Origin: Fulvia fulva
Lineage: Eukaryota > Ascomycota > Dothideomycetes > Mycosphaerellales > Mycosphaerellaceae
NCBI RefSeq assembly: GCF_020509005.1
Contig: NC_063017.1
Coordinates: 1,178,001 to 1,242,000 of the forward strand
Direction of reading: 5' to 3'
Length of the DNA stretch: 64,000 nucleotides
Part shown: piece after piece, positions 54,339-64,000 of the stretch
Layout: every line of letters begins with the position of its first letter
Numbering within the stretch: the stretch's first letter is position 1
Made by a program: the position numbers and the translations under genes
The notes under the pieces: model-generated
What the model was told of the DNA's origin: nothing
Database searches by the model: none
What the model saw: the letters and a program-made list of their open reading frames with translations, nothing else

Positions 54339-54691
54339 CTCGACGGTGTATGCACGGTGTGGGCTATCGATGCGGTGTGTACATGCTAGGGAGTCGTGTC
54401 GCCAATGGCTGGGAGAGCCGTCGACCCGCGCAGCGCATGTCAACAAATAGAGACGTTTGCGACGCGGGGCCGGATCTGCAGGCGCGCCTCAGGCCAAAAC
54501 ACGGCGAACTCTATTGAAACCAGTCACTTCCCTCCACTCTTCACATGTCGAGCGTGTAACATCACTTCACCCAACACTACATCTTGGAAACATCATCCAT
54601 GTCATCCATCGCGTAGCGGACTGCAGCTTCGGCTGTATGTCCAAGTCGTCTTCCATGAGACGACGTTGCTCCATACTTGCAATCTGCGGCC
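54339..54691. promoter_or_regulatory. divergent promoter region, cut12 and GCN2
   Basis: 353 bp lie between the chosen start codons; no other gene. Confidence 0.5.
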
Positions 54692-57600
54692 ATGGCTCCG
54701 AAACCGCCTTGGAATAAAAAGACAACACTGCACACAAATGTACAGAAAGCTACAGCTGCCCGCGAAGCCGCTTCACCGGCTATCAACTATGGCGAGGTGC
54801 AGGATGAGGAGATCGCCGTCCTGGAGGCTATCTACATGGACGACTATGAGGAAGTGGCCGTGAAGACTGCCTGGAGCAAGACGACGGACAGAAGCTTCAA
54901 GCTGAAGATCAGACCTGGCTCTGATATAGCGCAGCCCGAGGAGTATGTGACTTTGACTGTCCAGCTGACAGCAACATATCCCAAGTCGGCACCGATCCTG
55001 GACGTGCAAGGACTGGATAAGTTCCATGACCGCACACAACAGAGGATACAGAATGTGCTTCGTCTCCGGCCAAAGCAGATGATCGGCGAAGTCATGATTC
55101 ATGCTATAGCCACTGAGATTCAGGATGCACTAGAGGATGCCATCAATTCTCGAGCGCAGGGTGTGCTACCAAGCCTTGATGAAGAGCGTGCCAGCGCTGA
55201 GGAAGTGGCGATAGGTCTCGCAAAAGAGGCCGAAGAAGCAGAGGCTCGTCGTCAGCAGGAAGAGCAAGAGGAGGAAGATCGCGTACTGAAGCAGATGGTC
55301 AGTAAAGAGCTTACTCGACAAGAGAAGCGTAAGTCGATCAAACCATCCAAGGATGCCTCGAGCCAGGCACACGAAGTGACCTCTGCCGAGACTGTCGTCT
55401 TCGATCAGCATGGTAGAGTCAAGGTGGGTAACGATCCAGAGTCATTCGCTGAGGTGACGATCATCAACTTGATATCTTCTACATCCCGTACTAGCACCTT
55501 CGAGGGCATCCCTGTCATCTCTGGGGTTTCGAGGCCTCCCAAGGTCGCCATAGTCCGTAGGAAGGTGGAGCGACCACGAAGCGAGATCTTCCAGCTGGAG
55601 GCCGCGCTCGAAACTGCTCGCAAGCTCGATCATGTGTCCCTAGTGGCTCTGCTGGCTTTCAGAGTCGATAAGATTAACAATCACAACTCGGAGCTCGTCC
55701 TTTGCCAAGACTGGGTCGACGGTAAATCGCTGTTTCACATGCTGAGCTTGTCGGGCATGCCCTTTGGAGTCAGCAAGGCGAAGCAATACACGACTCAGCT
55801 TTTGGAGGGACTCGACTTTGTACACAGCAATGGTCTGGTCCATGGCGGCATCAACGCGCATATTATCTTCTTTTCCAGTACACCGACTCTGGCGCCGAAG
55901 CTAGCAGACTTTGGATATGCGGCTTTTCTCAGCCATGGAGACGAGAGTATTCCGATGAAGTGGCGCTTTCCCGATTCTGGCTCTGTCTCAACGTCTACTC
56001 AGCGACAACGGGACATCTGGGACCTCGGAATCGTGATAGTGCAGATGTTGCTTGGACTGGATGCTCTGATCGATTTCACATCACCTGCCTCGCTCATCTC
56101 CAGGCTGGACCTTTCTGAAGCGCTTGAAGACTTTCTGAACAAGGTCTTCACGGACAAGAAACGATCATCATGTTTCGATCTTCTACCAGCAGAGTTCCTA
56201 CGTACTGACACCCCAATACTACAAGAAATGGCAGCACCCCCGCTTCGTGGGCACCGGACAAGAAAGTCTAGCTCTGGGTTCTCAAGTCCGTACCGGCGGT
56301 CGCGACATAACTCATCGAACGTCCACGAGCCTTATTCGAGATACGCCAACGACTTCACTGATCTCGGGCGTCTTGGTAAGGGTGGCTTTGGAGAGGTTGT
56401 CAAAGCTCGGAACAAGCTTGATGGCGGTGTTTATGCTGTCAAGAAGATTCGTCAGATGCCGCATCTTCTCGAACAAGTTCTGAAGGAAGTAGTGCTATTG
56501 AATCGACTAAACCACCCATACGTAGTTCGTTACTACTCGACCTGGGTTGAGAACGATCTGCAGGACACTTTGGTGGAGGATGCCATCTCAAGTACAGAGG
56601 ACACACTCTCTGAGGGACCCAACATTGACTTTGGCTACCCGAGTACTGGTGGTCTCGACTTCGTCAGCTCCAGCGGCTACCAAGGCATTGAGTTCGGCGA
56701 CGATGACGATGACGATGATGCTTCTGCCAGCGACGATGACCCATTTGAACGTGGAAGTGCTGTCACCGGCAATGGTAATTCTACTGCTGAGTCGGAAGAG
56801 ACCTCTCAGGCCGAAAACCTGAGGCTTAACAAGACTCGCTCTGACTCCCGCAGAAATTTGATGTCAACACTGTACATTCAGATGGAGCTGTGCGACCGGC
56901 GCTCTCTTCGTGACCTGATTCGAAAGGGGTTGAGCGATGATGAAGCATGGCGTCTGCTACGACAGATCACGGAAGGCCTCTCCCACGTGCATGAGCATCA
57001 CATCATCCATCGTGACCTGAAACCAGATAACGTTTTCATAGATGCTGCGGGTAACCCAAAGCTTGGAGACTTCGGGCTCGCTACGCCAGGACAGCAGTTC
57101 GCAGTGGAAAAGCCGAGCGGCTCTAAGGGACAAGGTAGTGTTGATATGACGAGGAGCATAGGCACTGCGATGTACGTCGCCCCAGAGCTTCAATCGAGTT
57201 CGGGGACGAACTACGATTCGAAAGTCGACATGTTCTCGCTGGGTATCATGTTCTTCGAAATGTGCCAAGCGTTCAGCACGGCTATGGAGAGAATCAACGA
57301 GGTATGTGGCTCCAGTCTGTATCAACACCTCCTCGACAGATCGTGCCGGTCGTTCGTTCGCGGTGTTGCAAGACAAGTACTGACTTGTATTCATAGCTCA
57401 TTCGCATCCGACAAAAGGAGCACGATCTCCCATCCGCATTTCAGATCACCGGCGAGAAATCCACACAAGGTCGACTTATCAATCGACTCATTTCGCACAA
57501 GCCCAGTGAGCGACCGAAGGCATCAGAGCTATTGCACAGTGACATGCTGCCCCTTAAGGTCGAAGACGAGACCATCCGCCAAGCATTGCTGGGATTGAAA

Positions 57601-59512
57601 GACGAGCGATCGCCATACCATCAACAGCTCATGTCAGCGCTGTTCGCGCACGACTCTGCGAGTTCGCAGAGAGTTAAGGCCAGAGCATGGGAAGAGAAAG
57701 CGCCCACAACAGCAGAAGACGCAAACCGCGTTCGGCTGAGGAACATTGCTCGATTATCCTTGGAGAACGTGTTCAGGAGGTATGGTGCCGAAGAAAGCCG
57801 TCGAGATAGCATCTTCCCAAGGTCCGGCATCTATGCTGCAGCAAATGTGGTCCAGCTACTCGATTCTTCTGGCAACCTCCTGCAGCTACCATTTGACATG
57901 ACTTTGCCGTATGCCCAACAACTAGCACGTCAACCAGCGAGCATACGATGTAACTTCACCTTTGGCGGCGCCTTCCGGGACAGCTTCACTGGTGGCCCTC
58001 CGCGTGTAAGTGAAGAAGTCGACTTCGATATAGTCAACGTCGGCAAAGATGAAGACATTGCAGCAAACGATGCAGAGATCGTCAAAGTCATGGACGACAT
58101 CATCTTGGATCTCCCAACGTTCGACTCCGTCCCTGGAATAGTACTGCACCTTAACCATGGAAAGCTACTTGACGCCATACTTGACCACTGCAGAGTGCCA
58201 ATTGCCCTTCAACACGTGGTTAAGGAGGCTCTGAGCAAATTAGGAGTCCACCAGATAACCTGGGCAAAGTTGCGCCCTGAGTTGCGCACAATTGGCTTAT
58301 CAGACACCACCTTGGATGACCTGCAGCAGTTTGACTGGCGCGCGGCGCCTGAGCAAGCCATGAACAGGCTCAAATCATTGCTCGAGGCCACCACATCTCG
58401 CATTCAGGCAAAGAGTGACGAAGCTACACAGCACCTTCGCCGTATCTTGGCATATCTGAAAACGTTTGGCATCATCCGGAAGCTCTACATCGCGCCATTA
58501 AGCGCTGTCAATGCCAAGTTCTACGAGAGTGGCATGCTTCTGCAGTGTCTGCTCGAGCGGAAGAAGAACTCAGTGGTGCTTGCTGCAGGCGGTCGATATG
58601 ACAGTCTCGTGCGTGCCCATCGTGTGAGCGAGACCAGCAGCGTTCGTCAAGGCGCCGTAGGTCTTTGCATCGGTATCGACACCATCGTGGCTCACATGAT
58701 GAAGGTTTGCGCCCCTGGCTCGAAAAGCACGTTTCTGAAAGATCCTGGTCAGAACAACCAACTGGCCAAGCGCTGTGATGTCTGCGTCGTGGCTGAAGGT
58801 ACAGATCAGCTCCGAGACGCAGGCAGAAGGCTGGTATTCAGTCTACGGGCCAACTTTGTCAGTGCTGAACTGTACCATCCATCATTCCCAGGTACGTGTC
58901 ACACTCCAGCATCCTGACCACTCTCGCTGACCTTCTCCAGACCAGAACTGCAACTTCATCGTCAGTATGAGACACGAAACATCACCCACAGTCCGCGTCA
59001 GCAGCACGACAAGTACGGGCGAAGACACCGACGTAGCCATCAACTTCCTCATCCCACACATCCAACAAGAACTCCGCGAACAAGCCAACAGCAAAGCCCG
59101 CCGCCCTCTCCTACGACACCACTCCAGCCACCAAGACAGCGACCGCAAAGGCAACAACGTCCAAGTCCTCATGGCGCGCCACGGTAGCAAGAAATCCAAC
59201 AAATACGGCATCGTCGAATCGGTCGAGCAGAATTGGTCGGATAAGCTGGAGAAATTGAAGAGTGTGCCGAAGCTGGCGATTGAGACGAGGGATGAGGTTT
59301 TGGACCTGATCAAGAAGACGAGATTGTCGGATGGCGAGAGTTGGAGGAAGTGTATTCAGAGCGTGCAGCTGAGTGAGAGGCAGTATGTGCAGCAGGTGCA
59401 GGAGATGTTGGAGGCTTGGCGCAAGACGTGGGAGGGTGGGGAGGGGGTGGAGGAGGTTTGTGTGAGTAATTTTAGGACGGGGAATTGTGTTTACTATGAC
59501 TTGGGTCAGTAG
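54692..59512 (+). CDS. GCN2: eIF2-alpha kinase GCN2 (general amino acid control)
   Basis: Senses uncharged tRNA and phosphorylates eIF2-alpha, lowering translation and raising the Gcn4/CpcA response. Three exons: 54692-57301, 57397-58891 and 58941-59512, with introns of 95 and 49 nt. The product has 1,558 residues; an in-frame ATG 15 bp upstream is the alternative start. Domain order is that of yeast Gcn2: RWD (about 35-155, EEIAVLEAIYMDDYEE), charged coiled linker, pseudokinase (about 255-515; HGGINAHII lacks the catalytic Asp), and kinase (about 550-905; GKGGFGEV, AVKKI, HRDLKPDNV, DFGLA, APE). An acidic Ser/Asp insert sits between N-lobe and C-lobe. Then come the histidyl-tRNA-synthetase-like domain (about 940-1340; VLAAGGRYDSLV) and the C-terminal ribosome/dimerisation region. 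Confidence 0.96.
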
Positions 59513-60235
59513 TGGAGGTAGCTGCAGCTTGACAGAAGCTTGGAGTGTTGAACGATGTGGCCCTTATGGCAGGTATCAAGTTCATCGGGGCTCTGAGGCG
59601 TACCGCTTGACCTTTGAGATGAAGGATAGTGTCTCTCCGATGAGGGAGCGATGCATTTCACGCGTGTATAGCAAGCCCATTCAAGAAGCTACATCTTGTT
59701 CCTTTTCGCCAATCAGACTTCCTGTGCCTTGGTGTGGCCCTTGATGCTGGGACACGGACATGTCGTCAGTGTTTGCTGTCACTCGAGTCGGCGGTTCGCA
59801 GGCCATGCTTCATCAGACCAGAACCTCAAAAGGCATTAGCTCACGAGGGTGATGGAAGAGAAAAGGACGATGCACGAGATTCAACAGATCGAAGCTTTCA
59901 ATTCAATGATAGCTATTTCCCTGCCAGGCCTTCCAAAGCTCTCAAAGGCAGTCTCCCATCTGGAGGTCGCTCAGCCGGTGTTAGAGAAAACATTTGGGTG
60001 CCCTTCATCATAAACGCGTTTCCTTTCTGTTCCATGCCGTTTTCGTTGCCCTTCACGTCCCAGCCGCTGTTCAGTAGGTTGCTGGTGTGGCTTGTGCGTC
60101 CATCGTACAAGGCGCTGTCAGGTACTCGTTCCTTCCTTCAGCGCCGAGCTTGTTGTGAGGGTCGCGTGACTGTTGGTGTTTGGCGGTGTTGCGGTGGGTG
60201 TTTGGAGCTGACATTGAAGGTTGGGGGCGAGGCGC
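59513..60235. other. intergenic region between GCN2 and the eL41 gene
   Basis: About 720 bp: 3' flanks of two convergent genes. A 220-codon frame at 59734-60396 begins GATGCTGG-like without a domain and runs antisense through the eL41 gene, so it is rejected as a gene. Confidence 0.5.
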
Positions 60236-60375
60236 TTATTTGCTGGGAGGGTGTGTTAGAATCAATGCTGTGGTGGTTGGGTGCCAATGGTTGTTGTGAC
60301 TTACGATCTCGCTCTCGTCTTTCTTCTCTTGCGCTTCAGGCGGCGAACTCGCTTCTTTCTCCACTTGGCTCTCAT
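60236..60375 (-). CDS. RPL41: 60S ribosomal protein eL41 (25 residues)
   Basis: The smallest and most basic ribosomal protein, a single helix at the subunit interface. Coding exon 60375-60305 gives MRAKWRKKRVRRLKRKR and on to RARS. The expected final Lys is absent if read on: the next codon would be TAA formed by the donor GTAAGT. A 62-nt intron (60243-60304; CTAAC branch, CCCAG acceptor) joins a last coding piece of only 7 nt (60242-60236), which completes Ser, adds Lys and stops. This restores the universal 25-residue length. A further 57-nt intron in the 5' UTR (60382-60438, GTCAGT...CTAAC...CAG) is likely. Only Val at position 10 departs from the yeast Thr. Head to head with the FHA-kinase gene. 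Confidence 0.93.
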
Positions 60376-60658
60376 CTTGAACTGTTGCGGCGTTAGTGGA
60401 AGCTCAAGATGCAGGTGTGGTGAGGCATTGGGACTGACCTTGATGCCTTGTGATGAGGTTGCTGGTGGAAGAAGTTGGAGAGCTGCAGCGGAAATTGAAA
60501 AGGAAGGTGCGCCCCGCTTTTGCCAAGCGAGAGGGAGCTTCCGCACGTCACGTGGACGACGTCAACCTCGTAACCTCGATGGACCTCGCAACTCCATCCT
60601 GGCCATTCACCTCAACATTCACCTCATCAGCACCTTCGTGCCGCAGCAGCTATTCAAC
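60376..60658. promoter_or_regulatory. short bidirectional promoter, RPL41 and FHA kinase
   Basis: Only 283 bp separate the start codons, and part of that is probably the RPL41 5'-UTR intron (60382-60438). A strong ribosomal-protein promoter therefore overlaps the kinase promoter. Confidence 0.5.
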
Positions 60659-62556
60659 ATGGCTGTCTCACGTGGTGATACGTCGGTGGCATGCTTCGTG
60701 TTCCGGACTGCAACACATCCCGACCAAGAGGGTACGCGAAACAGTAGGTACTCTCATCAACTGACCTGTCTACTAAACACCTACAGTCACGATGCACGTC
60801 TATCCCAATGATGAGTTCAACCTCGGACGAGAGCGACTCCAGGATGCGCTCGGTATCGAGGATCGATGTCTCTCTAGCCATCATTTCCACGTTCGCTGTG
60901 TCGTCTACGATGATGACGATGAGCACAAAATCGCGCCATTGGTCTACTTTCGAATCCTCTCCGGCAATATGGCCATCTTGAGGAGAAATGGGCTTCACGA
61001 CGATCCTGATGATGGGATCGATGTTGGCAGAAGCTCTGGCGACATTCTCCTCAACTTCGGCGACTCGCTACAGCTAACAAGCCAGGTCTCGGTGGAGTTT
61101 TGCTCAATTGAAGGTCAATCTTTCGCTCCACCTCCACTGAACAAAGTGCAGAGAGCAGAGATAAAGCTCATCCAAGAGTACCGTCTGACCACCAAAGTCC
61201 TCGGAGTTGGCGGCTATGCTGCCGTGTACGTGTCAGAGAAGGCTGATACTGGCCAGCAATTCGCATGCAAGATTGTTGCTCACCCAGCTGAGAAGACAGC
61301 AGATGCAGCCCAACAAAAGGAGCGCCAAAAGGTGGCTCGCGAGTACACCATCCTCGCAAAGCTTTCACATCCCAACATCATCTCGCTGGAGAAAGTCTTC
61401 CGAGCCACTCATCACGACTACATCTTCCAGGAGCTAATCACAGGCGGCGACTTGCTGTCGTATATGGACAAGAAAGGCCACTTGACTGAGCCACAAGGTG
61501 CGGTGATTGTCAGGCAACTGCTCGAGGCGGTCAAGTATCTTCATGATCACAGAGTGGTACATCGAGACATCAAGCCTGAGAACATTCTCGTCACATCATG
61601 GCGAGACGGCGCACGTATTGTGCTTACAGACTTCGGACAAGCCAGAACTATGGATGACGTTGAGCATGCGGTCAAGAAGGCTGGAATCTTCCGCATGCAG
61701 ACTTTGGTGGGCACCATTGGCTACACTGCACCGTAAGTACCACTCGTCTCCTCGATGCTAAACAAAGCTAATGCGTTGCAGTGAGGTATATGCCCAGCTC
61801 AGAAACGACCTTCAGCAAAGTGCCGGCTACAGCCAGGCAGTTGACATCTGGTCCATTGGCTGTGTAGCTGGCACTGTTCTGACCGGCGAGTTGACCTTCC
61901 CTGACGATGCACAACTACGAGCTGGGATTGTTGACGTGTCGCGCTTCACCAAACACCTCGAGAACATCGAAAACGGATCGGAATGGGAACGAATTGGCCA
62001 TCGAGCAAAGTCTTTCGTCAAGAGCTGTCTAGCGACGGAAGAGAGTAAGCGACTGAGTGCAGCTGAGTGCCTCGATCTGCCATGGTTCCAGCATCCCCAC
62101 TACAAGCGACAATTTGATGCGCTCTACCAACGCGCCATAGCAGACTGGAAGCCGCGCGTGCAGGAAGAGGACCTTACCGAGACTATCGACACGACCGACC
62201 AGAACGACGAGAGCGAAGGCCATGGCGAAACCCAGTCTCGATTCTTCACCAGGTCTCGATCACAACAAGACGATATGCTCGCACGCTTCAGACCAAATGA
62301 ACTCTGCGCAAGCCCAGTGCAAGTCCCAGAAACGCCACCGAGACGGCGAGCGGAAAGCTCAGGCATTGCTCTAGAAGAGTCACAGTTCATCGACTTGGGC
62401 GACTTTACAATGCCACCACAGACAGCGACGTACGACGATGACATCGACCAGAACCTTGACTTGGCAACGCAGAATCTGACTCGCAACTCCTTGCTCACTG
62501 CTGACCGTCAACCATGGCATGTTACAGCGTCGAAGCGCAAAGCGGTCTATCGCTGA
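60659..62556 (+). CDS. FHA-domain serine/threonine protein kinase (Mek1/Cds1-Chk2 family)
   Basis: Three exons, 60659-60731, 60787-61732 and 61782-62556, with introns of 55 and 49 nt, give 597 residues. The FHA domain comes first (about 10-125), with FNLGR and SSHHFHVRC as the phosphothreonine-binding core. The kinase domain follows (about 155-438): GVGGYAAVY glycine loop, FACKIV with the catalytic Lys (about 183), HRDIKPENIL (about 282), LTDFGQAR (about 305) and GTIGYTAPE across the last splice site. The tail is Ser/Thr-rich with few SQ/TQ sites. An N-terminal FHA followed by a CaMK-type kinase is the layout of DNA-damage and meiotic checkpoint kinases (Rad53/Cds1, Mek1/Mre4). With one FHA and a short N-terminus I lean to Mek1/Mre4, but cannot decide. 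Confidence 0.9.
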
Positions 62557-63019
62557 GGTCGAGGTTCTCCATGTGATCTGATCACGTTTGTTGACGCCAA
62601 TTGAACGGCGATATTGCTCATCTACTGACTGACCACTTCGCTGAAGCTGACAACGAGAAGCCGCTTCGGCACTCACGACTATCACATTATTTAGCATACA
62701 CTTCGTATCGATATATTACTCAAAGCAGACAATGCAAGGCATGGCGAGATCTCACAGCTTCACAAGGACGATCCATGCTGATCGAGCGTCTCCACCACCC
62801 GCTTCCAGGTCTAAACGCTTAGCTTTGTTGCCGCTTCGGTACGAACTAGTCTTCGTTCTTACATCATCTCCAACGACACAGGATTGAAGTCCTGTGGCCT
62901 TATATACATACACGACTAACTACATTTCTTCTCCTGTCACTGTCGTTGCGGCTGTAACTCCTTTTCACTACCAAACTCCACCCCCTCAATTTACAACCAT
63001 TCAGGAACGAGACAGCAAG
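62557..63019 (+). promoter_or_regulatory. promoter region of the alcohol dehydrogenase gene
   Basis: 463 bp. A TATA-like TATATACATA at 62901-62910 lies about 115 bp before the start codon, followed by a pyrimidine-rich leader. No gene seen. Confidence 0.5.
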
Positions 63020-64000
63020 ATGACCACACCTACAAGAACACAAGCTTACGTAGCCCGACCACCAAAACAAGAAGGACAAACAAACATCCAGCTGGAAGAT
63101 GTCACCTACAAACCCCTCGGACCCACCGAGCTCCTAGTCGAAATCGCAGCCGCGTCCATTTGCCACACGGATATCAAAGCTGCACAAGGCAACTTCCATA
63201 TGAAGCCTCCCTTCATCATAGGCCACGAAGCGGCCGGGACTGTCGAAGCTGTTGGCGATAAAGTCTCCTACGTCCAATGTGGCGACAAAGTGGCCCTATC
63301 CTATTCCCATTGCCAAAAATGTCGATTTTGCTTGACGGGGCGACAAGCCTACTGCGAGGAGATCTTCCCCCTCAACTTCGGAGGCCAAAGGGATAATGGA
63401 TCTTCCGTTGTCCAAGACACAGCAGAAGGAACAGGGAGTGTAAAAGGCCTCTTCTTCGGCCAATCTTCCATGAGCCGTCTCGCCATTGTTAGGGAAAGTT
63501 GTGCAGTCAAATTACCACCCACCACAACAAAAGACGACCTAACCCTCTTCGCCTCCCTCGGCTGCGGACACCAAACAGGCGCCGGCGCAATTCTCAACGT
63601 CGCTCGACCTCCACCCGGTAGTAGGATCGTTGTCTTCGGAGCCGGAGCCGTGGGTTTGAGCGCCATCATGGCTGCGAAACTTTCCACCCCAGAGCTTCTG
63701 GTGCTCGTCGACAATTCCCAGACAAAACTCGACATGATCGCCAAAGAGATCGTACAGGATGTAGCGATTGTCAACTGCGCCTCGCTCTGGAACGAGGGAG
63801 AGCTGGCTACCTTCATTAAAGACCTCACGCCCGATGGGAGGGGTGTGGATTTTGTGGTTGAGTGTACTGGGAATGAAGCTGTGAATGTTGAGGCTCATGA
63901 GTGTTTGGATAAGTTAGGAACACTGGTGAATGTTGGATCGAGCGCGGGGGCGAAGGCTGGGTACGAAATTGGGAAGCAGCTTGTCAAGGGGGTTACGGTT
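63020..64000 (+). CDS. zinc-dependent alcohol dehydrogenase (MDR family), 3' end beyond the window
   Basis: Open from ATG at 63020 to the window end with no stop: 327 codons of an expected 370-390. The GroES-like N-terminal domain has the catalytic zinc ligands in ASICHTDIKA and IGHEAAGTVEAVGD. The structural zinc cysteines follow as HCQKCRFCLTGRQAYC. The Rossmann domain begins ILNVARPPPGSRIVVFGAGAVGLSAI with GAGAVG, and Asp at the end of the second strand (LVLVDNS) indicates NAD rather than NADP. The pattern resembles fungal aryl/benzyl-alcohol-type dehydrogenases; the substrate is not known. Codons are C-ending up to about 63700 and G-richer after 63830. Confidence 0.9.
   Translation, partial: MTTPTRTQAYVARPPKQEGQTNIQLEDVTYKPLGPTELLVEIAAASICHTDIKAAQGNFHMKPPFIIGHEAAGTVEAVGDKVSYVQCGDKVALSYSHCQKCRFCLTGRQAYCEEIFPLNFGGQRDNGSSVVQDTAEGTGSVKGLFFGQSSMSRLAIVRESCAVKLPPTTTKDDLTLFASLGCGHQTGAGAILNVARPPPGSRIVVFGAGAVGLSAIMAAKLSTPELLVLVDNSQTKLDMIAKEIVQDVAIVNCASLWNEGELATFIKDLTPDGRGVDFVVECTGNEAVNVEAHECLDKLGTLVNVGSSAGAKAGYEIGKQLVKGVTV

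Noticed and set aside
53668..54450. 260-codon plus frame
   Set aside because: Antisense to the Cut12 gene, whose family motifs are clear.
59734..60396. 220-codon plus frame
   Set aside because: No domain, and it runs antisense through the eL41 gene.

Overview
This is fungal nuclear DNA, most probably from a filamentous ascomycete (Pezizomycotina; Dothideomycetes is my best guess, not proven). The genes have short introns (about 49-200 nt) with GT...CTAAC/CTGAC...AG signals, the proteins are of fungal type (Zn2Cys6 regulator, Cut12, SEC12, GCN2), and the repeats carry repeat-induced point mutation (RIP): CpA and TpG almost gone, TpA in excess, CpG kept.

Left part (1-26.5 kb): a nested stack of transposable elements. 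A minus-strand Gypsy relic (about 540-5050) and a scrap of a LINE (5503-5863) are heavily RIPed. A pogo/Fot1-type transposase relic (about 7705-8023) is cut by a second, plus-strand Gypsy (8024 to about 26497). That Gypsy was entered by a Copia element (12504-23702, 235-bp LTRs, AAAGG target duplication) and by an element now left as a 240-bp solo LTR (24615-24854, ATATA duplication). The Copia element was in turn entered by an intact, unmutated two-ORF LINE (14834-20909, 13-bp target duplication). RIP damage falls at each step inward.

Middle (27-36 kb): an aromatic catabolism cluster. It holds a broken P450 resembling phenylacetate-type hydroxylases, a flavin-reductase-like protein, fumarylacetoacetase, homogentisate 1,2-dioxygenase and a five-exon Zn2Cys6 regulator. 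Together the two intact named enzymes are the ring-cleavage and final steps of homogentisate (tyrosine/phenylacetate) breakdown. CGG-N5/6-CCG palindromes lie in the P450/flavin-reductase divergent promoter and, three in a row about 20 bp apart, before the dioxygenase. They are plausible binding sites for the cluster regulator.

Right part (36.7-64 kb): ordinary housekeeping genes. In order: SEC12 (-), FCF2 (+), purine nucleoside phosphorylase (-), a WDR70-like WD40 protein (+), a glycine-rich-domain protein (-), ARPC3 (-), the tiny V-ATPase V0 subunit f (+), an orphan Q/P-rich protein (+), Cut12 (-), GCN2 (+), the 25-residue ribosomal protein eL41 (-), an FHA-domain kinase (+) and a zinc alcohol dehydrogenase running off the end (+). 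Exon structures were worked out by hand from reading frames and splice signals.
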